21,257 nt of DNA. Source: DASRCB01 sp035653295. Its GTDB lineage: Bacteria > Acidobacteriota > Terriglobia > Bryobacterales > Bryobacteraceae. Numbering within the stretch: the first letter of the stretch is position 1; each line of letters opens with the position of its first letter. A model generated the notes under the pieces. It was not told where the DNA came from and made no database searches. It saw nothing but the letters and a program-made list of their open reading frames with translations. The stretch is from positions 1 to 21,257 of the forward strand of contig DASRCB010000072.1 in the NCBI GenBank assembly GCA_035653295.1, given 5' to 3'. Below are positions 1 to 8,055 of the stretch, in pieces. The translations under genes and the position numbers were made by a program.

Positions 1-688
1 CCCGAAGTCCGGCTAATTCGTCCATTTCGAGCAGGTCGATCTGCGTTCCGAAAACGGCGGACTGGAGGGTGAGATCGGAATAGACGTCGAGCATGCCGCC
101 GTAATAATGGCCCAGCACGCCGAGCCGGTTGTGCTGCATGACATGCGCGACGTGCGCGGCGGCGAGCCAGGCGTCCACCTCATTCCAGGCAACAGGGTCA
201 TCGTCGAGCATGCCCGTGACTTGAAAGAAAGATACGCCGCAGCGCTGGAACACGTTGGCAATCTCCGGGAGAGGGCAGGCCTGGCACCACGCCAGCCACT
301 CGCCCGTCATGCGGCCGCGATCACGCAGGGCGTTAAATTGGGCGTAGTCGATCGCTGCTCCCGGCGAAAGGCTGAGCACAATGACCGGCGCCCCACAGCG
401 GCGGACGACGGGCAGCACGGTAGACGAGAGCGCGTATGTGGTGACGTGGAGGAATACGAGATCCACGTCGGCGCGCCGCAGTTCGTGGCCCGCTTCGACG
501 GCCTTCGCGGGATTATCGATGAGCCCGAGGTTCACGACCTGAATGCCCGGCCGCGCAAGCTTTGTCGCAACGTGCTGGACATAGCCTTTGAGCCGTTCTT
601 CGAGGCCGGGAAATTGCGGCCAGTAGGCATCGAGTCCGATGCCGAATAATCCGATGCGGACATCGCCGTTCTGGTTCGGGGCAGGCAC
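1..688 (-). CDS. L-fucose/L-arabinose isomerase-family protein, N-terminal part (runs off left edge)
   Basis: Reading the minus strand from a GTG at 688-686 gives 229 residues open to the window edge. The stop just upstream (TAA at 703-701) leaves GTG 688 as the best start. The protein begins with a Rossmann-like strand followed by GIGLDAYW (residues 16-23), has HVTTYALSS from H81, and near the end has GHYYGGMLDVYSDLT (from G193), with a following FGTQIDLLEMDEL. This pattern resembles the N-terminal and substrate-binding regions of the L-fucose isomerase / L-arabinose isomerase superfamily, which interconvert aldoses and ketoses with a divalent metal. The catalytic C-terminal domain lies outside the window, so the substrate cannot be assigned. 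There is no signal peptide, so it is presumably cytoplasmic. There is no clear Shine-Dalgarno sequence. A TATAAT about 12 nt upstream suggests a very short leader. The family is fairly sure; the exact sugar is not known. Confidence 0.8.
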   Translation of the reverse strand, partial: MPAPNQNGDVRIGLFGIGLDAYWPQFPGLEERLKGYVQHVATKLARPGIQVVNLGLIDNPAKAVEAGHELRRADVDLVFLHVTTYALSSTVLPVVRRCGAPVIVLSLSPGAAIDYAQFNALRDRGRMTGEWLAWCQACPLPEIANVFQRCGVSFFQVTGMLDDDPVAWNEVDAWLAAAHVAHVMQHNRLGVLGHYYGGMLDVYSDLTLQSAVFGTQIDLLEMDELAGLR

Positions 689-699
689 GGGAAGCTCAG

Positions 700-705
700 A
701 TTATA
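700..705 (-). promoter_or_regulatory. Consensus -10 box (TATAAT) for the isomerase gene
   Basis: On the minus strand a perfect TATAAT hexamer lies 11 nt before the GTG start at 688. Transcription would begin about 5 nt before the start codon, giving a near-leaderless mRNA. No convincing -35 hexamer stands 16-18 nt upstream; that stretch is a C-rich run. Hence moderate to low confidence. Confidence 0.4.
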
Positions 706-769
706 TTGCAGCGGCGGGGGAGCGGGTGGTCTGTTAAGATCGGTAGAGCAAGCGCCCCGGCGCATGCGG

Positions 770-845
<76 letters not shown>

Positions 846-980
846 GCAAAGAACCACTCACAGCTCCTGAATTTCTCCCGAGAGCAACAGCAGTTTCGGG
901 GAAGGCAACTGCGAGCCAACTCCATCTCACGCATCGAAATCCTCTGCCAGCATAGTTGGAGGCGTTTGCTAAACTGGGAC

Positions 981-994
981 TGCTCGATCGAGCA
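981..994. repeat. 14-bp perfect palindrome upstream of tRNA-Ser
   Basis: TGCTCGATCGAGCA reads the same on both strands and ends 7 bp before the tRNA-Ser gene. TAAACT (970-975) just before it could be a weak -10 box, which would put the palindrome at or just after the transcription start. It could be an operator, a leader hairpin or chance. The rest of the gap between the two tRNAs (846-1001) holds nothing else I can name. Confidence 0.4.
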
Positions 995-1001
995 CGCTTC
1001 C

Positions 1002-1091
1002 GGAGAGATGGCCGAGTGGTTGAAGGCGCACGCTTGGAAAGCGTGTATAGGGGAAACTCTATCGAGGGTTCGAATCCCTCTCTCTCCGCCA
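1002..1091 (+). tRNA. tRNA-Ser(GGA)
   Basis: A 90-nt class II tRNA. The acceptor arms are GGAGAGA (1002-1008) and TCTCTCC (1081-1087), the anticodon stem is CACGC/GCGTG around TTGGAAA (anticodon GGA, reading TCC/TCT), and a long variable arm stands before the T-arm GAGGG-TTCGAAT-CCCTC. The discriminator is G and CCA is encoded at 1089-1091. The long variable arm is the hallmark of serine tRNAs. The following 159 bp (1092-1250) contain no clear terminator or promoter. Confidence 0.97.
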
Positions 1092-1250
1092 CCGCCCATC
1101 AACATTTCAGCCGATTGACGCTGGTAATCTTCCTACGGCACAGATCTGCTCAATCGTCACCGCGGCCGCTATCGCCGGCATCGGAGATGATGATGAACCG
1201 GAGGGCGCGACGTCACGCGGGTCCTGTCTACCGGCGATACGCTGTTACAT

Positions 1251-3506
1251 ATGATTGCGGGCCGCCACAGGCTGCTCACGATGCTCGCCATCGTTCTCGG
1301 CTGCTGCCACGCGCTCGGCCAGTCCACGATGCACCGCTCCGTTCCACAGTCGGACACCAGAGACTCCAGCGGCAATCTCCGCACCGATCAGATATCACCG
1401 GCTGCCGCGATCGTCACTGGTCAGGTGACGCTCGAGGACGGCTCGCCGCCGAATGAGCTGGTCGAGATCTACGGCGGTTGCAACGGCGCTCGAGTCTTCG
1501 TTGCAGTCGCCGATTCCAAGGGCCATTTCACTGTGAATCCGGCGCTTTTCGGCAATGCGGCTGCCGGGGCGCACTGCAGCCTCCAGGCTGTGCTGGACGG
1601 ATATCGTTCGCAGCCGAAAGATATCACCGGCATCAACGAGAAATCCGGAATGAAGCTCGGGAAAGTGGTGCTCCAGCCATTTTCACCAGCAGCAAAAGGA
1701 CTTGCCAGCACCGCCGACACCCAGGCGAGCAAGGGCCAGCGGAACGAATATCGCAAAGCATTGGACGAAGCCGCGAAACAGCACTGGTCGAAAGCCATCG
1801 CCTCGCTGGCGCGAATCACAGCGGAGTGCCCGGCATACGCTTCTGCGTGGCTCACGCTCGGGGTGCTCCAGCAGAGCAATGGCGACAGCGCCGGCGCGGA
1901 GAGATCGTTCACCCAAGCCATGCGCGCCGACGCGAACTTCGCGCTGCCGTTCATTCGCGCCGCGGCCCTTGAAGCCGCGCAGGGTGATTGGCAGCATAGC
2001 CTGGATCATTCCCAAAGGGCCGTCGATCTCGACCCCGCGGCCTTTCCCAATGCCTGGGCCTTGGCCGCCCTGGCGAACATGGCCCTGCAGCATCCCGAAG
2101 CCGCGGAGCGCAGCGCCCGCGCCGGACTCAGACTGGACGCCGATCGCCAGTATCCCGAACTCGAGTTCGCTCTTGGCACGGTTCTTTACGGCAAGGATGA
2201 CATTACAGGGGCGGCGAGCCATCTCGCAAGTTATATTCAGGAATCGCCGCAGGGGCCGAACGCAGCGGCCGCGCGGAATCAGCTGGCGCAGCTTCGGGCA
2301 CGGATGGAGCCCGGCACAGCCGTCATGCAACCGGCCAGCCCGCGGGTGGCCGCATCCGCTGCGTCCATGGCGTCGATTCGTGAGCACAACGCACCGCTGC
2401 TGGCGCGCACCCCCGATCATACCTGTCTCGAAACCGTTTCACGCGCCGAGGTCGACACGCGCGGGAAGCTGCACGACGTGAACACAAGGCGCGTGGAGGT
2501 GGCCGTGGCCGACGGCAGGGAGATCTATGCCGAGGCCGATGGCAAGCACTTCGCCGGTAACAGCGCCGACCTTCTCGGTTACGCGTTCAGCACCACCGGG
2601 CTGTTCGGTTCGATGGCGCGGGCGGTTATCGCGGGCAACGACCTGGATGTCAAACCGGCCGGCGAGGAAACGCTGAACGGCGAATCCGTGCGCCGGTACG
2701 ATTTCCGCAGCCTGCCGGGCGCCTCCGACTGGTCTATCGAATACGGCAAACTCGCGGGCCGCGCGGGGGAGGAAGGATTTTTCATGGTGGACGACGCGAC
2801 GCTGACGCTCCGCCGTGTCGAGGTGCACGCCGTCGAGATTCCTGTCAATCTGCATCTGAAAAGCCTGAGCGCGATCGTCGACTATGAGCCGGAGACGATC
2901 GCGGGCCGGCGTGTTCTCCTGCCCGAGACAGCTCAGGTCAACGTACACGAAAGCTCCGGTATTCAGCGCGTTAGCAGAATCTTCTTCGATCACTGCCGCG
3001 CGTTTGGAGCCGAATCGACGGTCTCGTTCGATGCGGCGGCCGCAGGCGCCGCTGCTGAGGGAAACGGCGGCAGGATCAGAGTGCCAGCCGGTCTGGATGT
3101 CACCGTGGCGCTTCTTTCACCAGTGAGCGCCGAAGCGGCGGCGGAGAACGATGTAATCACAGCACGCGTGGCCGAACCCGTGCTGCTGAGAGGGCGCGAG
3201 ATCATCGCCCGCGGCGCGCCTGTCGAGGGTCATCTGCGGCTGCGCCGTGGAGAAAATGCGGTGCTGCTCGAACTCGACCGAGTGCAGACCACCGCCGGAT
3301 GGGCGCCGTTTTACGCGCAACTGGCGACGGCGCCGGCCGGCGTGCAGCCGACGATCCCAGCGATTCCTGGCGTGGCCGAACTCCACTTCGACAGCAAATC
3401 GGCCAGGCTGGAGGCGGGCGCCACGATGGTGTGGAAAACCGAAACACTTTCAGCGCCGCTGGAGGCGCATGCTCCGCAGCTGAGCACCACGATCAGCATG
3501 CATTGA
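1251..3506 (+). CDS. Exported modular protein: Ig-like/regulatory domain, TPR repeats, LolA-like middle, beta-rich C-terminus
   Basis: 751 residues. The N-terminus has a basic patch and a hydrophobic core ending ALGQ (about residue 24), a typical signal peptide. A VLGC at residues 15-18 leaves a lipoprotein as a weaker alternative. Residues about 50-145 (VTGQVTLEDG onward) resemble a carboxypeptidase-regulatory-like beta-sandwich. Residues about 164-350 are TPR repeats, with Ala/Leu-rich helix pairs such as AWLTLGVLQQSNGD. Residues about 390-585 form a beta-rich domain with two cysteines near its ends (HTCLETV; FDHCRAFG), loosely like LolA/outer-membrane lipoprotein sorting folds. The last 150 residues are another beta-rich domain (VPAGLDVTVALLSPV onward). 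No Shine-Dalgarno precedes ATG 1251; ATG 1281 is a possible alternative that keeps the hydrophobic stretch. The gene converges on the next one with a 13-bp gap. Cellular role unknown. It is clearly a real, probably periplasmic or outer-membrane-facing protein. Confidence 0.85.
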   Translation: MIAGRHRLLTMLAIVLGCCHALGQSTMHRSVPQSDTRDSSGNLRTDQISPAAAIVTGQVTLEDGSPPNELVEIYGGCNGARVFVAVADSKGHFTVNPALFGNAAAGAHCSLQAVLDGYRSQPKDITGINEKSGMKLGKVVLQPFSPAAKGLASTADTQASKGQRNEYRKALDEAAKQHWSKAIASLARITAECPAYASAWLTLGVLQQSNGDSAGAERSFTQAMRADANFALPFIRAAALEAAQGDWQHSLDHSQRAVDLDPAAFPNAWALAALANMALQHPEAAERSARAGLRLDADRQYPELEFALGTVLYGKDDITGAASHLASYIQESPQGPNAAAARNQLAQLRARMEPGTAVMQPASPRVAASAASMASIREHNAPLLARTPDHTCLETVSRAEVDTRGKLHDVNTRRVEVAVADGREIYAEADGKHFAGNSADLLGYAFSTTGLFGSMARAVIAGNDLDVKPAGEETLNGESVRRYDFRSLPGASDWSIEYGKLAGRAGEEGFFMVDDATLTLRRVEVHAVEIPVNLHLKSLSAIVDYEPETIAGRRVLLPETAQVNVHESSGIQRVSRIFFDHCRAFGAESTVSFDAAAAGAAAEGNGGRIRVPAGLDVTVALLSPVSAEAAAENDVITARVAEPVLLRGREIIARGAPVEGHLRLRRGENAVLLELDRVQTTAGWAPFYAQLATAPAGVQPTIPAIPGVAELHFDSKSARLEAGATMVWKTETLSAPLEAHAPQLSTTISMH

Positions 3507-3519
3507 ATACCACGCGGCG

Positions 3520-4671
3520 CTACTGCTTCGCCGACTGGCTCTCGCGAATCACTTCCTGCGCGCGTTCCGCGGTGGCCGCTCGGGCCTTCGCTTCCAGTTC
3601 GGCGAAGCGCTTCATTTCGTCCTGCGCCTGCTGGGAGTGGCCGGTGGCGCGGTATGCCTGAGCGAGCAGATAGTGCGTTCCCGGCTCGTTCGGATCGGTC
3701 TTCTCCACCTCTCTGAGCTCGGTGATTGCTTCCGGCTCGCGGTGCAGGTTCAACAGCAGACGGGCCCGATCGGAGCGCGCCTCCATCAGTCCCGGACACG
3801 CGGCGAGAGCTTTGTCCTCGCGCGCGAGGGCCTGCTCCGGCTCCTGGTTCTGCCGCATCAGAATATCGCCGAGCTTCCAGTCGACCATGCAATTACGCGG
3901 GTCGATCTGCTGCTCCAACCGGAACTGCTCCGCGGCGTTGTCCCACTGCGAAAGGCTCCAGTACAGGTCGCCCAGTTTGAAGTGCACGCCCGGCTGTTTC
4001 GGCGCCGCATCGATGGCCTTCTTCCATTCCACGATCGCGCCGTCATAGTTTTTCATGCTTTCCATCAACTCCGCCGAAACCTCGTGCGACCAAACGGAGT
4101 TCGGATCGATGTCGTTGACCCGTCCCAGGGCCTGCTGCGAAAGCTGCATGTATACCTTGCCGAGCAGATACCATGCATGCTGGTTCTGCGGCTGGGCCTT
4201 CAGGATCTGCCGCAAATGATTGGCGGCCGACTCGAACTCGGCCAGCCGCGTCAAATCGTTGACCAGATAGAACTGGGCATTGATGTCCTCGGGGTTGGCT
4301 TTCACCGCGGCCTCCAGCGGCGCGCGGGCCTTCTGGTAATCGGCCATCTGGAACAGCGCGATGCCCAGCAGCGCCGACGCGGAACTCATGCCCGGGTCAA
4401 GGCGCAGCCCGCGCTCCAGCGCGTCACACGCCTCGCGAAAGCGGCCCTGCTTGAAATAGAGCGCGCCAAGATTGTTCCAGGCTGGTGCCAGCCGCGGTTC
4501 GATGCGAAGAATTTCCTGATATTTACCGATTGCGCCCGCCAGATCGCCGGCGGCCTCGGCCGCGTGCGCCTGCCCATGCAGCGCCTCTACTCGACCGTCC
4601 TCTGGCGTTTGTGAACGCATGAGCCCGGCCGTGGCGAGCGCCGCCAGGGCGAAACGGGCCAAATAAGTCAT
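3520..4671 (-). CDS. Exported TPR protein
   Basis: 383 residues. The start MTYLARFALAALATAGLMRSQ looks like a Sec signal peptide. From about residue 27 to 350 the protein is a run of 34-residue TPR units with the expected W/Y-L-G-Y-A-P spacing, for example AWNNLGALYFKQGRFREA and HFKLGDLYWSLSQWDNA. A charged, Ala/Glu-rich helix closes the protein. TPR arrays are protein-binding scaffolds and this one should act outside the cytoplasm. Its last repeat (YLLAQAYRATG) closely matches the end-module that occurs twice in the TPR protein at 8052-9791, linking the two functionally. It is divergent from the CRTAC1/TPR operon across only 50 bp. No Shine-Dalgarno is visible before ATG 4671, and a TATATT box lies exactly where a leaderless transcript would need it. 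No catalytic residues are recognisable. Confidence 0.9.
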   Translation of the reverse strand: MTYLARFALAALATAGLMRSQTPEDGRVEALHGQAHAAEAAGDLAGAIGKYQEILRIEPRLAPAWNNLGALYFKQGRFREACDALERGLRLDPGMSSASALLGIALFQMADYQKARAPLEAAVKANPEDINAQFYLVNDLTRLAEFESAANHLRQILKAQPQNQHAWYLLGKVYMQLSQQALGRVNDIDPNSVWSHEVSAELMESMKNYDGAIVEWKKAIDAAPKQPGVHFKLGDLYWSLSQWDNAAEQFRLEQQIDPRNCMVDWKLGDILMRQNQEPEQALAREDKALAACPGLMEARSDRARLLLNLHREPEAITELREVEKTDPNEPGTHYLLAQAYRATGHSQQAQDEMKRFAELEAKARAATAERAQEVIRESQSAKQ

Positions 4672-4721
4672 GGTTACAATATAAGCCTCGGTTGCGGACG
4701 CAGGGGAAAATATCGGAACAC
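4672..4721. promoter_or_regulatory. 50-bp divergent promoter region
   Basis: This AT-rich gap serves two divergent genes. On the minus strand TATATT (4683-4678) is followed by six bases and then the ATG at 4671, which would give a leaderless mRNA. On the plus strand TACAAT (4675-4680) is a possible -10 box for the gene at 4722, followed by a leader with AGGGGAAAA (4702-4710) and GGAA (4715-4718) before the ATG. The two boxes overlap, so the promoters would compete. Neither has a good -35 hexamer, hence the low confidence. Confidence 0.35.
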
Positions 4722-6377
4722 ATGTTGAAGTACGCCGTCGCCGCCCTGTGCCTCGGCTCCATGGCGTTCGTCCAGGGCAACCCCGATCAATACCTGGCCT
4801 TCACTGATGTGGCTGCGGCTGCCGGCCTTCACGCTGAGATGCGCTGTGGCGGACCCGAGAAGCGATGGATTCCGGAGGCGAACGGCAGCGGCGTCGCCTG
4901 GCTCGACTACGACAACGACGGCCTCATGGACTTGCTCATCGTCAACGGCGGCACGATGGATCGACTGCGCGCTGTGCTGTCCGGCATGAAACCGGCCCCC
5001 GTCGCGGGCGGGGTTTACCTCTATCGCAACCTCGGCAACGGAAGCTTCGAAGACGTTACCGCCAAAGCGGGACTCGCGAATCCTTACTGGGGAACCGGGG
5101 CGAACGCGGCTGATTACGATAACGACGGCTTCTCCGATATCCTGATCACGACCATCGGCCGGGATCTTCTCTATCGCAACAACGGCGACGGGACGTTTAC
5201 CGATGTGAGTCAGGCCGCCGGACTGAGCCGGAACATCGCCTGGCATACCGGCAGCGCGTTCGGCGATTTCGATGGCGACGGCAGACTCGATCTCTTCATC
5301 ACCGGTTACGTGGACCTGCATTCGCTGGCGTTCGATAAGGCCCCGCCGGTGTGCGACTATCAGGGCCAGCACGTGTTCTGCGGTCCCATCGGGCTGACCG
5401 GCGCGACCAGCGTGCTCTACCGCAACAACGGCGACGGTACATTTACCGACATCAGCCGGTCCTCCGGTATTGCAGCCGCTCCCCCGGCGCACGGCTTCAC
5501 CGCGGTCACCGGCGATTTCAATCACGACGGCCGGCTGGACATCTTTGTGGCCAACGACTCCGATCCGAACTATCTGTTCCTCAACCAGGCTGACGGAACA
5601 TTCCGCGAAGCGGCGCTGGACCACGGCGTGGCGTTCAATGCCGACGGCCGCGTGCAGTCCAACATGGGCGTGGCCGTGGGCGAGTACGGGCACAGCGGGC
5701 ATCTCGATCTGCTCACGACCACTTTCAATAAGGATTATTTTCCGCTTTTTCAGGAAAGCAGCCCGGGCGTTTACGAGGACATCGCATCGGCCGCCGGTCT
5801 GGCGCGGTTTACCGCAAATTACTTCGGATGGGCCTGCGGGTTCACCGATTTCGCAAACGCGGCGGAACAGGATCTCTGGACCGCAAATGGCCACGTCTAC
5901 CCGACAGACAAGGATTATCTCGAACGAGTTGCGATATTTCACGGCACGGCAAGTAAAACCGGCCTTGTCTATTCCTTTCCGGCAGTCGCCAGCGCTTCCT
6001 ATCGGGGAGCGGCGGTTGGCGATTTCAACAACGATGGCCGTCCGGACCTGGTGGTGCTGCCCATCGCCGGCGCGCCGGTTCTGCTCCGAAACGATACCGC
6101 GACATCTGGCTCGTGGCTCGGCCTCACGCTCCGCGGCACGACAAGTAATCGCGATGCAGTCGGCGCGCAGGTTACGATCCAGGCGTGTGGAGCCACGCAG
6201 AGTGCGGAGGTCCGCAGCGGCGGCAGCTATATCTCCAGAAACGACCCGCGGCTCCACTTCGGCCTCGGCGCCTGCGCGAAAGTGGATCGCATTACGATCA
6301 AATGGCCGCGCCGGACAGTGCAGACGCTGACGGGCCCCGCACCGAATCGATACGTGACCATCGAGGAGCCGAAGTGA
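4722..6377 (+). CDS. CRTAC1-like seven-bladed FG-GAP propeller with C-terminal ASPIC/UnbV domain (paralogue 1)
   Basis: 551 residues from ATG 4722. A TTG at 4692 extends the frame, but only ATG 4722 puts a signal peptide (MLKYAVAALCLGSMAFVQG) at the N-terminus. The body is an FG-GAP/VCBS beta-propeller with calcium-type loops of the form DxDxDGxxD at D62-D70, D131-D139, D182-D190, D265-D273 and D434-D442. Two further blades align with those of the downstream paralogue but have lost the ligands: GEYGHSGHLD (320-329) and TDFANAAEQD (375-384). A paired-cysteine insert (VCDYQGQHVFCG) is conserved in position with the paralogue. Residues about 460-545 form the ASPIC/UnbV domain (SNRDAVGAQV, RSGGSYISRNDPRLHFGLG). 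The protein is probably exported and calcium-stabilised; its ligand is unknown. It is the first gene of a coupled operon, ending 1 bp before the next start. Confidence 0.93.
   Translation: MLKYAVAALCLGSMAFVQGNPDQYLAFTDVAAAAGLHAEMRCGGPEKRWIPEANGSGVAWLDYDNDGLMDLLIVNGGTMDRLRAVLSGMKPAPVAGGVYLYRNLGNGSFEDVTAKAGLANPYWGTGANAADYDNDGFSDILITTIGRDLLYRNNGDGTFTDVSQAAGLSRNIAWHTGSAFGDFDGDGRLDLFITGYVDLHSLAFDKAPPVCDYQGQHVFCGPIGLTGATSVLYRNNGDGTFTDISRSSGIAAAPPAHGFTAVTGDFNHDGRLDIFVANDSDPNYLFLNQADGTFREAALDHGVAFNADGRVQSNMGVAVGEYGHSGHLDLLTTTFNKDYFPLFQESSPGVYEDIASAAGLARFTANYFGWACGFTDFANAAEQDLWTANGHVYPTDKDYLERVAIFHGTASKTGLVYSFPAVASASYRGAAVGDFNNDGRPDLVVLPIAGAPVLLRNDTATSGSWLGLTLRGTTSNRDAVGAQVTIQACGATQSAEVRSGGSYISRNDPRLHFGLGACAKVDRITIKWPRRTVQTLTGPAPNRYVTIEEPK
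6363..6368 (+). promoter_or_regulatory. Ribosome binding site GAGGAG deciding a TTG start
   Basis: GAGGAG lies inside the last codons of the upstream gene, 10 nt before a TTG at 6379. There is no ATG or GTG that would yield a signal peptide in this frame, whereas TTG 6379 gives MKALRFWVLSLLLLTPRAAD. The site therefore supports TTG as the true start. Confidence 0.6.
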
Positions 6378-6378
6378 A

Positions 6379-8055
6379 TTGAAAGCTCTCCGTTTTTGGG
6401 TCCTGTCACTCCTGCTGTTGACGCCCCGCGCCGCGGACACGTTGAAAGCCGGCATACATGCTGGCAACTTCACAGATATTACCGCTGCGTCCGGCGTTCA
6501 TTTTCAGGGACTTTCCTCCCATACTACGAAGAAATACCTGATCGAGACCATGGGGTCCGGCGTGGCCCTGTTCGATTCTGACAACGACGGCCGGCTTGAT
6601 CTGTTCGTGGTCAACGGCGCCCCCCTCGCCGATCCCACTCCAAAGGGGACGATTCCTCAGAAGAACGGGCCGGCAGCCTGGAATCGCCTGTACCACCAGA
6701 AAGCAGACGGGACGTTCGAGGACGTCACGGAGAGAGCGGGCCTGCAGGGGGCTGGGTACGGCATGGGGGTAGCCGCCGGCGATTACGATAACGACGGCTA
6801 CGAAGACCTCTACGTCACCGCGTACGGCGGGAACAAGCTGTATCACAACAACGGCAATGGGACCTTCACCGATGTGACCACGACAGCGGGGGTTGGCGGC
6901 AGCGGCTGGTCAACGAGCGCCGCCTGGGTCGACCTCGACAATGACGGGCTGCTCGATCTGGTAGTGCTCCGATACCTTACGTGGGATTTCGACGACATCT
7001 ACTGCGGCGAACGGAAGAACGGCCAGCGCTCGTACTGCCATCCGGACGTGTTTCAGCCGGCGAAGCCGCTGGTGTTTCATAACAACGGCAACGGACGGTT
7101 CACCGAAGTTGCCGATCGCACCGGAATCGCGAAGCCGGGCAAAGGGCTGGGCATCTCCATTGCCGATTATGATCGCGATGGCCACATCGACCTCTTCGTG
7201 GCGAACGACTCCATGTTGCAGTTTCTCTATCACAACAAGGGCAACGGCACATTCGAGGAGAATGGCCTTACGGCAATGATCGCGGCCGACGCCGATGGTC
7301 AGACTTTCGCGGGCATGGGCACGGATTTTGCGGATTATGACAACGACGGCTGGCCGGATATCGTGGTGGACGATCTTGCCAACCAGAAGTACGCGCTGTT
7401 CCACAACGAACACGACGGCAGCTTCAATTACGTGACGCAGGCGCTGAGCCTCGGCCGCATCACCCTGCTGCATTCCGGCTGGGGACTGCGATTCCTCGAT
7501 TTCGACAACGACGGCTGGAAGGACCTGCTCATCGCCCAGGGCCACGATCTCGACACGATCGAGCAGCAGTTCCCGCAGCTGCACTATCGCGAACCCATGT
7601 TGCTGCTGCGGAACACGGCGAAGGACTTTGAGGATGTTTCGGCGCAGTCGGGCGCCGTGTTTCAACAGGCCTGGATTGGGCGCGGCCTGGCAGTCGGCGA
7701 TATCGACAACGACGGCCGAATCGACGCCGTTGTGACGACAAATGGCGGACCCCTGCATATCCTTCACAACGAGACCCGTACCCAGAACCACTGGCTGACC
7801 CTGCTGCTTGTCGGTCACAAGAGCAATCGCGACGCGATCGGCGCGGGAGTAAAGTTGACGACCGCAACCGGCGAGCAGTACGCTACGGTGACAACGGCGG
7901 GCAGCTATCTTTCCTCGAGCGATAAACGCGTACACTTCGGGCTCGGCGAAAACGCGGCCGCTGCGAAGATCGAAATCCAGTGGCCCAGCGGGAAAACGCA
8001 ATCCCTGAGCAATGTGCCGGCGGATCGAATGGTGACGGTGGACGAACCGAAATGA
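6379..8055 (+). CDS. CRTAC1-like seven-bladed FG-GAP propeller with C-terminal ASPIC/UnbV domain (paralogue 2)
   Basis: 558 residues from a TTG start supported by GAGGAG at 6363-6368. The signal peptide is MKALRFWVLSLLLLTPRAAD. Seven intact DxDxDGxxD loops occur at D66-D74, D135-D143, D185-D193, D263-D271, D319-D327, D374-D382 and D441-D449, so every blade can bind a metal, unlike in the upstream paralogue. Between blades 3 and 4 the cysteine pair IYCGERKNGQRSYCHPD suggests a disulfide. Residues about 470-550 are the ASPIC/UnbV domain (SNRDAIGAGV, TAGSYLSSSDKRVHFGLG). The first gene ends 1 bp before this start and the next begins within its stop codon (ATGA at 8052), so translation is very likely coupled. 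CRTAC1-type proteins are extracellular in animals; bacterial functions are not established. Probably a tandem gene duplication with divergence. Confidence 0.94.
   Translation: MKALRFWVLSLLLLTPRAADTLKAGIHAGNFTDITAASGVHFQGLSSHTTKKYLIETMGSGVALFDSDNDGRLDLFVVNGAPLADPTPKGTIPQKNGPAAWNRLYHQKADGTFEDVTERAGLQGAGYGMGVAAGDYDNDGYEDLYVTAYGGNKLYHNNGNGTFTDVTTTAGVGGSGWSTSAAWVDLDNDGLLDLVVLRYLTWDFDDIYCGERKNGQRSYCHPDVFQPAKPLVFHNNGNGRFTEVADRTGIAKPGKGLGISIADYDRDGHIDLFVANDSMLQFLYHNKGNGTFEENGLTAMIAADADGQTFAGMGTDFADYDNDGWPDIVVDDLANQKYALFHNEHDGSFNYVTQALSLGRITLLHSGWGLRFLDFDNDGWKDLLIAQGHDLDTIEQQFPQLHYREPMLLLRNTAKDFEDVSAQSGAVFQQAWIGRGLAVGDIDNDGRIDAVVTTNGGPLHILHNETRTQNHWLTLLLVGHKSNRDAIGAGVKLTTATGEQYATVTTAGSYLSSSDKRVHFGLGENAAAAKIEIQWPSGKTQSLSNVPADRMVTVDEPK

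Noticed and set aside
107..649. A 180-codon plus-strand open frame at the left edge
   Set aside because: The minus-strand frame opposite it encodes a well-conserved isomerase-like protein open to the window edge. The plus frame has no family features.
1092..1250. TTGACG near 1114 as a promoter for the gene at 1251
   Set aside because: No acceptable -10 hexamer stands at 16-18 bp; the hexamer there is GC-rich. Support is too weak to list.
4674..6473. A 599-codon open frame on the minus strand
   Set aside because: It lies opposite the two propeller genes. Its recurring valine-rich stretches are the reverse reading of the DxDNDG repeats. The plus-strand proteins have clear domains and signal peptides, so this is a shadow of high-GC coding.
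6910..8001. A 363-codon minus-strand open frame
   Set aside because: It is antisense to the second propeller gene, with the same repeat-shadow composition and no recognisable domain.
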